NCBI RefSeq assembly: GCF_030695035.1 | Contig: NZ_JAUYTT010000008.1 | Coordinates: 806,001 to 870,000 of the forward strand | Source: Frigidibacter sp. | GTDB taxonomy: Bacteria > Pseudomonadota > Alphaproteobacteria > Rhodobacterales > Rhodobacteraceae | Length of the DNA stretch: 64,000 nucleotides | Reading direction: 5' to 3' | Shown: one piece after another, positions 42,095 through 50,516 of the stretch | How the letters are laid out: every line of letters starts with the position of its first letter | How positions within the stretch are numbered: the first letter of the stretch is position 1 | Notes under the pieces: generated by a model | Told to the model about the DNA's origin: nothing | The model's database searches: none | Seen by the model: only the letters and a program-made list of their open reading frames with translations | Position numbers and translations under genes: made by a program

Positions 42095-42571
42095 ATGGCC
42101 GATATGAAACGGATCACCGAGACGATCGAGACCTCTGACGATCCGGCGCAACTGCGGAGATTCATGGCGAATGCCCGGCAGAAGAAGGCGGCGGCGCTTT
42201 ACGATCTGGCCTTCCGCCGGCTGCTGGAAGTGCTGCCGGACCCCGCGCCCGGCACGGTGGAGGGCGACATGTGGCGGTCTGTCCATGCGCTGGAACAGGT
42301 GCTGACCGAAGAGCGCGGCAAGGCGGCGCGGCTGACCCGCACAAGGCAGAAGCTGACCAAGGGCGGCGCGATCCCGGTGCTGCGCGACTTTGCCGCCAAT
42401 CCCGAGCTGGAAGGCGGGTTCGCGCTGCTGATCGCCCGCAAGCTGCCCGACCTGACCGGCGAGGCTGTGGTGCTGCGCCATGCGGCGAGCTTTGCCAAGG
42501 ACGTGGTGAGCGCGGCGCGAGACCGGCTGGAAGAGGCTGGGGTCGAGACCGAGGGGATGGGCGCGGCCTGA
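42095..42571 (+). CDS. Hypothetical helical protein, 158 aa
   Basis: It starts at ATG 42095 with CGGAGCAG upstream, 50 bases after prfC, so it may be cotranscribed. The protein is highly helical and charged (RRFMANARQKKAAALYDLAF, VHALEQVLTEERGKAARLTRTRQKLTKG), has no cysteines, membrane span or signal peptide, and could bind nucleic acid or ribosome. I do not recognise a named family. A degenerate dispersed repeat follows its stop. Confidence 0.8.
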   Translation: MADMKRITETIETSDDPAQLRRFMANARQKKAAALYDLAFRRLLEVLPDPAPGTVEGDMWRSVHALEQVLTEERGKAARLTRTRQKLTKGGAIPVLRDFAANPELEGGFALLIARKLPDLTGEAVVLRHAASFAKDVVSAARDRLEEAGVETEGMGAA

Positions 42572-42596
42572 GGCGGGCCAGGAAGGGAGCGACCCG

Positions 42597-42718
42597 GGGA
42601 TCAGCGGCTTGCCAGTGGCAAGGCCCGCCCGCGACGGTTGGCCGGAGGCGTGAGCAGCAGGGCAAGGGCTCTACGGGGGCCAAATTCTGATACCCCCGCA
42701 GGGCGGGCACAGCAGAAG
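42597..42718 (+). repeat. Degenerate copy of the dispersed hairpin repeat (copy D)
   Basis: About 122 bases align with the 196-bp repeat in the same order: GGCTTGCCAGTGGCAAG, GCGACGGTTGGCCGGAGGCG, CAGCAGGGCAAGG, GCCAAATTCTGATA, GCAGGGCGGGCACAGCAGAA. Internal deletions removed the left arm of the main GC stem and the last hairpin. Confidence 0.75.
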
Positions 42719-42806
42719 GCGACCGTTGCGATCACAGTCGGAGGGCGGCCCCCGTCCGCAGGGTGGGCGCTGCGACGCCCGTTCTACGCGCTTTATGGTG
42801 CCGCTA

Positions 42807-42872
42807 CTCCACCGTGGTTCCAGGCACTACGGTGGAGCAGCGCCCGCCCGAGGGGGCGGATGGGCGCTGCCC
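42807..42872. repeat. Inverted repeats in the 363-base gap before the transglutaminase-like gene
   Basis: A perfect inverted repeat CTCCACCGT / ACGGTGGAG (42807-42815 and 42829-42837) is followed by a GC-rich CCGCCC/GGGCGG hairpin flanked by GCGCCC/GGGCGC at about 42840-42870. The rest of 42719-42934 shows nothing else. The stretch lies between convergent 3' ends, so the hairpins may act in termination. Confidence 0.5.
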
Positions 42873-42934
42873 GGCGGCGCTTCGCGCCTTGATTCCGGGC
42901 AAGGAAAGAAGTTGCTAGAGGGCGAAAGTTCCCC

Positions 42935-43744
42935 TCAGCCCTCCCAGACCTCATCAGTCCAGACCTTGAAATCCTTCAGGATATGCGGGCCGAAGGAGTT
43001 CAGCAGCGGCACATCCGCCGCATCCCGTCCGCGCGCCACCACGATCCGGCCGATGCGCGGGATGTTGTTGCGCGCATCGAAGGTCCACCAGCGCCCGCCG
43101 AGATAGACCTCCATCCAGGCGGCGAAATCGCCCGCGCCGGCCGGCGGCACGCCGATATCGCCGAGGTAGCCGTTCACATAGCGCGCCGGGATGTTCATCG
43201 CCCGGCAGAGCGTGACCGACAGATGCGCGAAGTCGCGGCACACGCCCTTGCGCTCTTGCCAGGCCTCATAGGCGGTGCGGGTGGAACGGGCATCCATGTA
43301 GTTGAAGGTGATGTGGTTGTGCACGTAATCGCAGATCGCCTGCACCCGGCCCCAGCCCGGCGTGACGTTACCGAACAGGTCCCAGGCAATCTGGCTCATC
43401 CGGTCAGTCTCGCAATATCGGCTGCCCATCAGGTAGAGCAGCGTCTCATCGGGCAGCGCTGCAATCGGGATCTCGTTCGCCTCGGGCGCATAGACATCGG
43501 GCTGGCCAGAGTCGCGCAGTGTGGCGTCGTAGCTGAACATGAAATCGCCCGCGGGGGCCACGAAGCGGCGGCAGAGGTTGCCGAAGAGGTCGAAATAGCT
43601 GTGCATCGGCACTTGCGGGTTCGTCAGCTGCACCTCGGGCGCGACCAGATCGGCATGGCGCTCGATATGCGGCGAAACCAGGCAGACCATCGGGGTGGGC
43701 TGGTCGCAGGTGATGGTGAATTCATGGCCGAAACGGATGAGCAT
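42935..43744 (-). CDS. Transglutaminase-like domain protein
   Basis: 269 aa. An N-terminal beta-rich region (residues 1-130) precedes a transglutaminase core: the catalytic Cys lies in RKGVCRDFAHL and the Asp in WWTFDARNN. The usual His between them is replaced: AGDFAAWMEVYLGGRW has Ala where most members have His. The subfamily is common in proteobacteria and may act as a protease or an amide-bond enzyme; activity is uncertain given the missing residue. ATG 43744 is chosen for GGAAAG upstream; there is no signal peptide. Confidence 0.87.
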   Translation of the reverse strand: MLIRFGHEFTITCDQPTPMVCLVSPHIERHADLVAPEVQLTNPQVPMHSYFDLFGNLCRRFVAPAGDFMFSYDATLRDSGQPDVYAPEANEIPIAALPDETLLYLMGSRYCETDRMSQIAWDLFGNVTPGWGRVQAICDYVHNHITFNYMDARSTRTAYEAWQERKGVCRDFAHLSVTLCRAMNIPARYVNGYLGDIGVPPAGAGDFAAWMEVYLGGRWWTFDARNNIPRIGRIVVARGRDAADVPLLNSFGPHILKDFKVWTDEVWEG

Positions 43745-43840
43745 GTCTTTTTCTTTCCAGAACGGCGCGCCGCAGGGTTGAGTGGCGCCGACCAACAGAG
43801 GCCGGCGCCAAGGAGGCTTACACCAATTAATCTGGTGACC

Positions 43841-44266
43841 CTAGCCGATAGTCGCGTCCATCGTCACCTCGGCATTGAACAGTTTCGACACCGGGCAGCC
43901 CGTCTTTGCTTTCTGTGCCACTTCCATCAGCACGGATTCCTCGGCATCTGCCACGATCTGCGTCACCAGATGGACGCCGGTGATCTCAAACCCCTCGCCC
44001 TTCTTCTCGATCGTCACTTTCGAGGTGGTCTCGATCCGGTCCGCGGTGATGCCCTCGGCGCCCAGAAGATTGGACAGCGCCATCGAGAAACAGGCGGCGT
44101 GGGCCGCGCCCAGAAGCTCTTCGGGGTTGGTGCCGGCCTCGCCTTCAAAGCGGGTGTTGAAGCCGTAGGGCTGCGCGTTCAGCGCGCCGCTTTCGGTGGA
44201 AACGGTGCCCTTGCCCTCTTTGATGCTGCCGGTCCATTCGGCCGAACCGCTTTTGGTGATCTTCAT
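43841..44266 (-). CDS. OsmC/Ohr family peroxide-reducing protein
   Basis: 141 aa from ATG 44266 with AAAGGA upstream. Family features are NPEELLGAAHAACFSMALS with the first redox Cys and TGCPVSKLFNAEV with the second. The spacing and the FNTRFEGEAGTNPEEL segment fit the OsmC branch, which reduces organic hydroperoxides with lipoyl or thiol donors. Single gene between the transglutaminase-like and phytase-like genes. Confidence 0.93.
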   Translation of the reverse strand: MKITKSGSAEWTGSIKEGKGTVSTESGALNAQPYGFNTRFEGEAGTNPEELLGAAHAACFSMALSNLLGAEGITADRIETTSKVTIEKKGEGFEITGVHLVTQIVADAEESVLMEVAQKAKTGCPVSKLFNAEVTMDATIG

Positions 44267-44289
44267 GGGAAGTCCTTTCCTGTGCATGT

Positions 44290-44318
44290 GCTCCCGGACC
44301 CTTGCGGGTGCCGGGAGC
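44290..44318 (-). terminator. Hairpin downstream of the phytase-like esterase gene
   Basis: An eight-base stem GCTCCCGG / CCGGGAGC encloses an inner CC/GG pairing, about 80 bases beyond the minus-strand stop at 44398. There is no T run on the minus strand, so it may be a processing or Rho-assisted site rather than a classical terminator. Confidence 0.45.
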
Positions 44319-44397
44319 AGCTTTGACCCATCCGGGGTCTCGACGTCCGTTGAACAACGCGGCGGAGGCGCTTGGGTTGCATCCGCCGCGCCTGAGT

Positions 44398-45777
44398 TCA
44401 GCGCGCCGCCAGCAGCTCCGGCACCGACAGCAGCATCATCTCGTTATCCGCGGCGCCATCCAGCTGGCGGCCCGAGGAGAACGGCAGGTTGTTGTCATTG
44501 CCGACCAGGATATGGGTGTCATCGACCTTCATCACATCCTCGATGGTGAAGAAGGGGAAGGTCATCTTGCCGGTCAGATCGCGCGAGGCGACGGTCTCCA
44601 GCCGGTTCTTGCCCTCGGGATCGGCAATATCCATCAGGTCGATATGGCCGATGCGGCGCACGAAGCCCATCGCGTCCACGTTGGCGGTGTCGATCAGCAC
44701 CACCCGCTTCAGCATCGCCGGGGCCGGGAAACAGTCCGGCATCGGCTCGCCCGCGCATTTCAGCGACGGATCGCCCTCGCCATTGTCGCGCTCGATCACC
44801 AGCGCGCGGGTGTCGTCGATGAAGTTGAAATCGCCAATGGCGGTCGCGCCTTCGGCGAGCGCGAACTTGAAGCTGTCGCCAGTCCATTCGGCCGCTGCCG
44901 GATCGAAGGCCAGCACCGTCAGGAAGTTGCCTTCCGGCGCACCATCCTCACCCAGAAGCGGCTTTTCCAGCATCGCCCACAGCAGGCCCGTGCCCGGCTG
45001 CAGCCCCATGCCTTCATAACCGCCCGACCGCGCGACGCGGTAATCCTTGCCCGGCTGCGCGGGAACGTTGACGCCGGGGGTGTCGGGGCTTTTCAGCGGC
45101 TGGCCACCAATCAGCGTCGGCACCACCTGCAGGATGCGGCCATCGGTCGTGGCGTTGATCAGATAGGGGCCGAACTCCTCACCGATCCACAGATTGCCGT
45201 CCACCAGCTGGATCGACTCCGGGTCGAAATCGGCGCCGGTCAGGTAGCGCGCCTCGCTGCCCTCATAGGCGATGCGGAACGGCACCTTGTGGTCCGGGTC
45301 ATGCAAGAACACGGTTTCCTTCACCGCGATCTTGCCGGTTTCGAAATCGGGTGCCATGCGCGAGAAGAACAGCAGCGCGTCGGGGCTGTTGCCCTTGGAG
45401 CCGAAGCCATTGTCGGTCAGCACATAGATTGAGCCATCCTCGGCCTTTTCCATCGCAAAGCCCGACATGCCCTGCAGCGGCTGGCCGATGAAGGGCAGCG
45501 CGAGGCCAGTGGAGCGCTTGCCATGCATCCCGCCGGTGTCACCCATCACGGTCATCGGGCGGCCGTTGCGGCCGGGGCCGGTGAACTTGCCCGAGATCCA
45601 GGCATCTTGCGGCGCATCGGCGGGCGGTGCGATCAGCGACAGCGCGGGCAGAACCGCATGGCCGGCGAGGGTGGCCGGAAACACGGTCTCGGCCTCTTGC
45701 GCGGCGGCGGGCAGGGACAGCAGGGCGGCTGCGCCAAGGGCGGCAGTGCCGAAAAGGCGGGACAGGACGGGGGTCAT
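44398..45777 (-). CDS. Secreted esterase-like activity of phytase family protein
   Basis: 459 aa from ATG 45777 with GGAG upstream. Signal peptide with a hydrophobic core LFGTAALGAAALLSLP ending in AAAQA. The mature protein has propeller-type sequences of the PF13449 family: GMSGFAMEKAEDGSIYVLTDNGFG, LTGADFDPESIQLVDGNLWIGEEFGPY, GGYEGMGLQPGTG and HILVGNDNNLPFSSGR. Members hydrolyse phospho- or carboxylic esters in the periplasm; the substrate cannot be told here. Confidence 0.9.
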   Translation of the reverse strand: MTPVLSRLFGTAALGAAALLSLPAAAQEAETVFPATLAGHAVLPALSLIAPPADAPQDAWISGKFTGPGRNGRPMTVMGDTGGMHGKRSTGLALPFIGQPLQGMSGFAMEKAEDGSIYVLTDNGFGSKGNSPDALLFFSRMAPDFETGKIAVKETVFLHDPDHKVPFRIAYEGSEARYLTGADFDPESIQLVDGNLWIGEEFGPYLINATTDGRILQVVPTLIGGQPLKSPDTPGVNVPAQPGKDYRVARSGGYEGMGLQPGTGLLWAMLEKPLLGEDGAPEGNFLTVLAFDPAAAEWTGDSFKFALAEGATAIGDFNFIDDTRALVIERDNGEGDPSLKCAGEPMPDCFPAPAMLKRVVLIDTANVDAMGFVRRIGHIDLMDIADPEGKNRLETVASRDLTGKMTFPFFTIEDVMKVDDTHILVGNDNNLPFSSGRQLDGAADNEMMLLSVPELLAAR

Positions 45778-46071
45778 CGGGCGCTCCAAAGCTGACAGGG
45801 GAAAGCGGAACCGGGCGCCGGAACCGGCGCGGGCCTGCCGAACTTGCGGCGGGTGCGTCACAGACCCGCGGCGATTTGCTGAACTTCTTGCGACAGATGG
45901 CGTGTTTTGTGCCGTTCAGATTGACCTTGCCGCCAATTTCAGCTAACGCGCCTGCATCCCTTATCCGGGGGAGGCTTCCCTACCGGGAGGACCACCGGGG
46001 GATCCTCGTTCGGGCGCCGGAACCTTGCGCCCTTCACCCTTGCGGCCCGATGCCGCAATCTTAGGACGCAT
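45778..46071. promoter_or_regulatory. Divergent promoter region between phytase-like and helicase genes
   Basis: These 294 bases must hold promoters for both genes. An AT-richer patch at 45885-45945 (GGCGTGTTTTGTGCCGTTCA and TTGACCTTGCC) is the likeliest promoter area. Repeated GGGGGA/GGGAGG runs lie at 45965-46010. No gene was found. Confidence 0.35.
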
Positions 46072-47745
46072 ATGACCAAATTCTCTGATCTCGCGCTCGA
46101 CCCCCGTGTTCTGCAGGCTGTCGCCGAAACCGGATACGAAACGCCGACCCCGATCCAGGCGCAGGCCATTCCGCACGCATTGGAAGGCCGCGACGTGCTG
46201 GGGATCGCCCAGACCGGCACCGGCAAGACCGCCAGCTTCACGCTGCCGATGATCACCCTGCTGGGGCAAGGCCGGGCGCGGGCGCGGATGCCGCGCTCTC
46301 TGGTGCTGGCGCCGACGCGCGAGCTTGCAGCGCAGGTCGCCGAGAACTTCGACACCTATGCCAAGCACACCCGCCTGACCAAGGCGCTGCTGATCGGCGG
46401 CGTCAGCTTTGGCGAGCAGGACAAGCTGATCGACCGCGGCGTCGATGTGCTGATCGCCACCCCGGGCCGGCTGCTGGACCATTTCGAACGTGGCAAGCTG
46501 CTGCTGACCGGCGTGCAGATCATGGTGGTGGATGAGGCGGACCGGATGCTCGACATGGGGTTCATCCCCGATATCGAGCGCATCTTCCAGCTGACCCCCT
46601 TCACCCGCCAGACCCTGTTCTTCAGCGCGACGATGGCGCCGGAGATTGAGCGGATCACCAATACCTTCCTGCACTCGCCCGTCCGGGTGGAAGTGGCTCG
46701 GCAGGCAACTGCCGGTGAGAACATAACCCAGCGTCTGGTCGAGCTGCACCCGACCCGCCGCGACATGGGCGCCAAGCAGAAGCGCGAGCTGCTGCGCCGG
46801 ATCATCGAGACCGAGGCCGAGGCCTGCACCAACGCGATCATCTTCTGCAATCGCAAGACCGAGGTCGACATCGTCGCCAAGTCGCTGAAGGCCTACGGTT
46901 TTGATGCGGCGCCGATCCACGGCGATCTGGAGCAGAGCCAGCGCACCAAAACGCTGGACGGCTTCCGTGACGGCACGCTGCGCTTCCTCGTCGCCTCTGA
47001 CGTGGCCGCCCGCGGGCTGGACATTCCGGCCGTGAGCCATGTGTTCAACTTCGACGTCCCGAGCCATGCCGAGGATTACGTCCACCGCATCGGCCGCACG
47101 GGCCGCGCCGGGCGCAAGGGCACGGCCTATACGCTCTCGACCCCGTCGGATGAGAAGTATCTGGCGGCGATTGAATCGCTGCTGAAGATGCCGCTGCCGC
47201 GGGTGCCGGTTCCGGAAGGCTTCATCGCCAGCGAAACCGGCGAGCCGGATGCGCCCTCGGGGCGCAGCGGCAGCAGCCGGGGCGGAAGCAGCCGCGGGGG
47301 CCGTGGGGGTGAGCGTGGCGGCGAACGCGGTGCAGATCGCACCGACGACCGCAGCGGCGAGCGCGCCGAACGCAACGCCAGCCGCGATGGCGAACGCCGC
47401 AGCCGCAAGCCGCGCGGCGAGGCAGCCCCGGTGGCCGAAGTGACGGAAGCCGTGCAGGCCGCAATGCCGACCGATGTGCAGGCCGCGCCCGAAGTGGCCC
47501 CGCGTGAGGTTGCCGCCGCCCCTGCCCCCCGCCGCGAAGAACGCGCCGAGGAGCCGCGCGAGCCCCGCCAGGAACCGCGCCGGGAACCGCGCCGCGACGA
47601 CCGGCAGGATAATCGCCGCGAACCGCGCCGGGATGACCGCCGCGAGCGCAATGAGGCTCCGGTAGTCGGCATGGGCGACCATGTGCCCGACTTCCTGCTG
47701 CGCGGCTTCAAGATGCCGGTCGCGACGGATACGGCTGAGGGCTGA
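46072..47745 (+). CDS. DEAD-box ATP-dependent RNA helicase (RhlE-like)
   Basis: 557 aa. The helicase core (about residues 1-370) has the Q motif TPIQAQAIP, motif I AQTGTGKT, Ia PTRELAAQ, II VDEADRML, III SAT, and VI HRIGRTGRAG. The last about 180 residues are disordered: an RGG-type stretch (SRGGSSRGGRGGERGGERG) followed by Glu/Pro/Arg repeats (EPREPRQEPRREPRRDDR). Such tails bind RNA and may drive condensation. RNA remodelling in ribosome assembly or decay is likely; the RNase J gene is convergent just downstream. Confidence 0.94.
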   Translation: MTKFSDLALDPRVLQAVAETGYETPTPIQAQAIPHALEGRDVLGIAQTGTGKTASFTLPMITLLGQGRARARMPRSLVLAPTRELAAQVAENFDTYAKHTRLTKALLIGGVSFGEQDKLIDRGVDVLIATPGRLLDHFERGKLLLTGVQIMVVDEADRMLDMGFIPDIERIFQLTPFTRQTLFFSATMAPEIERITNTFLHSPVRVEVARQATAGENITQRLVELHPTRRDMGAKQKRELLRRIIETEAEACTNAIIFCNRKTEVDIVAKSLKAYGFDAAPIHGDLEQSQRTKTLDGFRDGTLRFLVASDVAARGLDIPAVSHVFNFDVPSHAEDYVHRIGRTGRAGRKGTAYTLSTPSDEKYLAAIESLLKMPLPRVPVPEGFIASETGEPDAPSGRSGSSRGGSSRGGRGGERGGERGADRTDDRSGERAERNASRDGERRSRKPRGEAAPVAEVTEAVQAAMPTDVQAAPEVAPREVAAAPAPRREERAEEPREPRQEPRREPRRDDRQDNRREPRRDDRRERNEAPVVGMGDHVPDFLLRGFKMPVATDTAEG

Positions 47746-47769
47746 AGCCACTAGCCCAACATTGGGATT

Positions 47770-47962
47770 TTGCAGAATTTCGGCCGCAAGTGAAATTCTG
47801 CTGTGCCCGCCCCCCAAGGGCGGGCACATTCGTGCCCACCGGGGCGGACCCATTAGAATTTGGCACCGTGGGCCCAAGCTTCACCCCCCTTGCCCTGCGG
47901 CTTGCGCCTTCCGGCAACCGTCGCGGGCGGGCTTGCCACTGGCAAGCCGCCTGATCGCGCCG
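47770..47962 (-). repeat. Dispersed hairpin-rich repeat, copy C (reverse orientation)
   Basis: Near-full copy, reverse-complemented relative to copies A and B, lying between the convergent helicase and rnj genes. The stems GCAGAATTTC/GAAATTCTGC and GTGCCCGCCC/GGGCGGGCAC are intact although the loop between the latter arms differs (CCCAA instead of CCCGCA). Preserved stems with changed loops argue for RNA structure. Confidence 0.85.
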
Positions 47963-47994
47963 GGGCGCCAGATGACAGCGACTCACCAATGCAA

Positions 47995-48022
47995 AAAGGC
48001 CCCGGATCGCTCCGGGGCCTTT
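47995..48022 (-). terminator. Strong terminator after rnj (bidirectional stem)
   Basis: A perfect 12-base stem AAAGGCCCCGGA / TCCGGGGCCTTT with a four-base loop is followed on the minus strand by five T residues in all, so it ends the nuo-birA-coaX-rnj transcript 29 bases past the stop. On the plus strand it is followed by CGCTTTTC and may also stop helicase transcripts. Confidence 0.88.
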
Positions 48023-48050
48023 CGCTTTTCGTTCGGTCCGTGCGTAGTGA

Positions 48051-49730
48051 TCAGTCGGCCATCAGCCGGCTGATCACCACCGTCACTTCCGGCTTGCGGC
48101 CGATCTCTTCGACCGAGACCTGACGGATCAGCCGGCGGATCGCCTCGTCCATCTTGTCGTCGTTCTTCACGGTCTTGGTGTCGACGCGGTCCAGGAACTC
48201 CGCCAGATCCGCCTCGAGCGTATCGGCCAGCGAGGTGCCGTTGCGGCCAAGCGCGGGCAGGCCCATGATCTCGACCCAGGCATCGCCAAGCGGCACGTCA
48301 TCCTCATCCACGATGATCGTCGCCAGCACATGCCCGTTCAGCGCCATGCGCAGACGGTCGCGCACCACGCCGTCCATCGCGCCGATCAGCACCGCGCCGT
48401 CCAGATAGATGCGGCCGGTCTCGATATGCTCCACGATCTGTGGGCGCTTGCCGGTCAGATCCACCATCGAGCCGTTGGTGGCCACCTCGGCGGCGATGCC
48501 CTTGGCCAGCGCCAGCTTCACATGCTCGCGCAGGTGCCGGTGCTCGCCATGCATCGGGATCAGCATTGTCGGCTTCATCAGGTCATGCACCGCTTCCAGA
48601 TCGGGGCGGTTGGCATGGCCGGAGACGTGGTAGCGCCCGCCATGATCGTCGATCACATCGACGCCCATTTCGGAAAACGCATTCATGATGCGGATCACGC
48701 CCCGCTCATTCCCAGGGATGGTCTTGGAGGAGAAGAGGAACGTGTCCCCCTCCTTCAGCGCCAGCCCCAGATAGCGCCCGCGCGACAGCTGGGCCGAGGC
48801 GGCGCGCCGCTCGCCCTGGCTCCCGGTCACGATCAGCATCAGGTGGTCACGGCCAATCTGCGCCGCCTGTTCCGGCGTCACGATCGGCGGGAAGTCGGTC
48901 AGCACGCCGGTCTCCACCGCCGCGGTCAGCATCTTCTTCATCGCCCGGCCGAGCATGCAGACCGACCGGCCCGCAGCCTCGCCGGCCTCGGCCAGCGACT
49001 TCAGCCGCGCGACGTTGGACGCGAAGGTGGTCGCCACGACCATGCCCTTGGAATTCGCCACCAGATCGCGCAGCGGATCGGCCAGAACCGATTCCGAGCG
49101 GCCCGGATGGTGCGAGAAGATGTTGGTGCTGTCGCACATCATCACATGCACCGGGCGCTCGCGGGCGATGTCATGCCATTCCTGCGGGCTGAAGGCCTCG
49201 CCCACGACCGGGTTGCCATCGAGCTTGAAATCGCCCGTGTGCACGATCCGGCCCGCCGGCGTGTCGATCACCAGCGCCGAGCTTTCGGGGATGGAGTGGC
49301 TGACCGGCACGAACTGCACCTTGAACGGCCCCGCCTCGACCACATCGGGGCGCGGCGCGACGATGTGCAGCGCATCGGTCGGCACGCCGTGATCTTCCAG
49401 CTTCAGCTTGGCGATGGCGGCGGTGAACTTGCGCGCATAGATCGGCGCCTTCAGCTTCGGCCACAGGTGGCCGACAGCGCCGACATGGTCCTCATGCGCG
49501 TGGGTGATGAAGATCGCCTCCAGCCGGTCGGCGCGGGCCGCCAGCCACGAAAGGTCGGGCATGATCAGGTCGACGCCGGGGCTGGTATCCATGTCGGGGA
49601 AGGTCACGCCCATGTCGACAAGGATCAGCCGCTCGCGCCCCTCTGGCCCGTAGCCATAGACATAGGCGTTCATACCGATCTCGCCGGCGCCGCCGAGGGG
49701 CAGATAAATCAGCCGGTCCTTTTTGCTCAT
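48051..49730 (-). CDS. rnj: Ribonuclease J
   Basis: 559 aa metallo-beta-lactamase/beta-CASP nuclease that processes and degrades RNA from the 5' end. Zinc motif HAHEDH lies at about residues 76-81; further ligands lie in VPVSHSIPESSA, VHTGDFKLDG and the beta-CASP HGEHRHLREH. The C-terminal domain (VTVVISRLMAD) is the RNase J type. Its start overlaps the coaX stop (ATGA) and it is the last gene of the long nuo-linked operon. Confidence 0.96.
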   Translation of the reverse strand: MSKKDRLIYLPLGGAGEIGMNAYVYGYGPEGRERLILVDMGVTFPDMDTSPGVDLIMPDLSWLAARADRLEAIFITHAHEDHVGAVGHLWPKLKAPIYARKFTAAIAKLKLEDHGVPTDALHIVAPRPDVVEAGPFKVQFVPVSHSIPESSALVIDTPAGRIVHTGDFKLDGNPVVGEAFSPQEWHDIARERPVHVMMCDSTNIFSHHPGRSESVLADPLRDLVANSKGMVVATTFASNVARLKSLAEAGEAAGRSVCMLGRAMKKMLTAAVETGVLTDFPPIVTPEQAAQIGRDHLMLIVTGSQGERRAASAQLSRGRYLGLALKEGDTFLFSSKTIPGNERGVIRIMNAFSEMGVDVIDDHGGRYHVSGHANRPDLEAVHDLMKPTMLIPMHGEHRHLREHVKLALAKGIAAEVATNGSMVDLTGKRPQIVEHIETGRIYLDGAVLIGAMDGVVRDRLRMALNGHVLATIIVDEDDVPLGDAWVEIMGLPALGRNGTSLADTLEADLAEFLDRVDTKTVKNDDKMDEAIRRLIRQVSVEEIGRKPEVTVVISRLMAD

Positions 49731-50506
49731 ACCGTCTCCAGTGCCGTGTTGTATCTGTGTATCAGGACCAGCCCCTGCATCGTCAGGTCATCATCGACCG
49801 CATCGAAGAGGTCAAACCCTTGCGCAAACAGCGGCGCGAGTCCGCCGGTGGCGACCACCCGCATCGGGCGTTCGCGTTCGATCCTTATCTGGCGCACGAT
49901 GCCTTCCACAAGGCCGATATACCCCCAATAGACCCCTGATTGCATGCAGGCGATGGTGTTCGTGCCAATCGCCGACTGCGGCTTGGTCACATCGACGTGC
50001 GGCAGCGCCGCCGCGGCCGCGTGCAGCGCCTCGAGGCTGAGGTTGACGCCGGGGGCAATGACGCCGCCGATATAGGCGCCGTCAATATCCACCACGTCGA
50101 AAGTGGTGGCGGTGCCGAAATCCACCACGATCAGGTCACCGCCAAAGCGGTCGAAGCCCGCGACGGTGTTCACCAGCCGGTCCGGCCCCACCGTCGTGCC
50201 CTGATCGACCCGCGGCGGCACCGGCAGCGCACATTCCGGCTTGCCCACGACCAGCGGGCGGGTGTCGAAATAGCGGTTGCACAGCACGCGCAGGTTGAAC
50301 ACCACACGCGGCACCGTCGAGGAGATGATGACCTTGGTGATCTCGGCATTGATCTTCTTCAGGCCCATCAGCGTCGACAGCCAGACGAAATACTCATCCG
50401 CCGTGCGCCGGTGGTCGGTGGCAATGCGCCAGGTGTCCAGGAACCGCTCCCCGTCCCAGATCGAAAACACCGTGTTGGTGTTGCCGCAGTCGATGCACAG
50501 CAGCAT
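49727..50506 (-). CDS. coaX: Type III pantothenate kinase
   Basis: 259 aa. It phosphorylates pantothenate in coenzyme A synthesis. Signatures: CIDCGNTNTVFSIW (phosphate-1), VGPDRLVNTVAG, and VDFGTATTFDVVD (phosphate-2). It lies 10 bases after birA and overlaps rnj by four bases. The CoA link may matter for the phosphopantetheine-dependent synthases at 5-18 kb, but this is general metabolism. Confidence 0.96.
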   Translation of the reverse strand: MLLCIDCGNTNTVFSIWDGERFLDTWRIATDHRRTADEYFVWLSTLMGLKKINAEITKVIISSTVPRVVFNLRVLCNRYFDTRPLVVGKPECALPVPPRVDQGTTVGPDRLVNTVAGFDRFGGDLIVVDFGTATTFDVVDIDGAYIGGVIAPGVNLSLEALHAAAAALPHVDVTKPQSAIGTNTIACMQSGVYWGYIGLVEGIVRQIRIERERPMRVVATGGLAPLFAQGFDLFDAVDDDLTMQGLVLIHRYNTALETV

Positions 50507-50516
50507 GTCGCCCCCC

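Noticed and set aside
45961-47877. 638-codon minus-strand frame opposite the DEAD-box helicase
   Set aside because: No recognisable motif, and it runs into the dispersed repeat; the plus strand has all helicase motifs.
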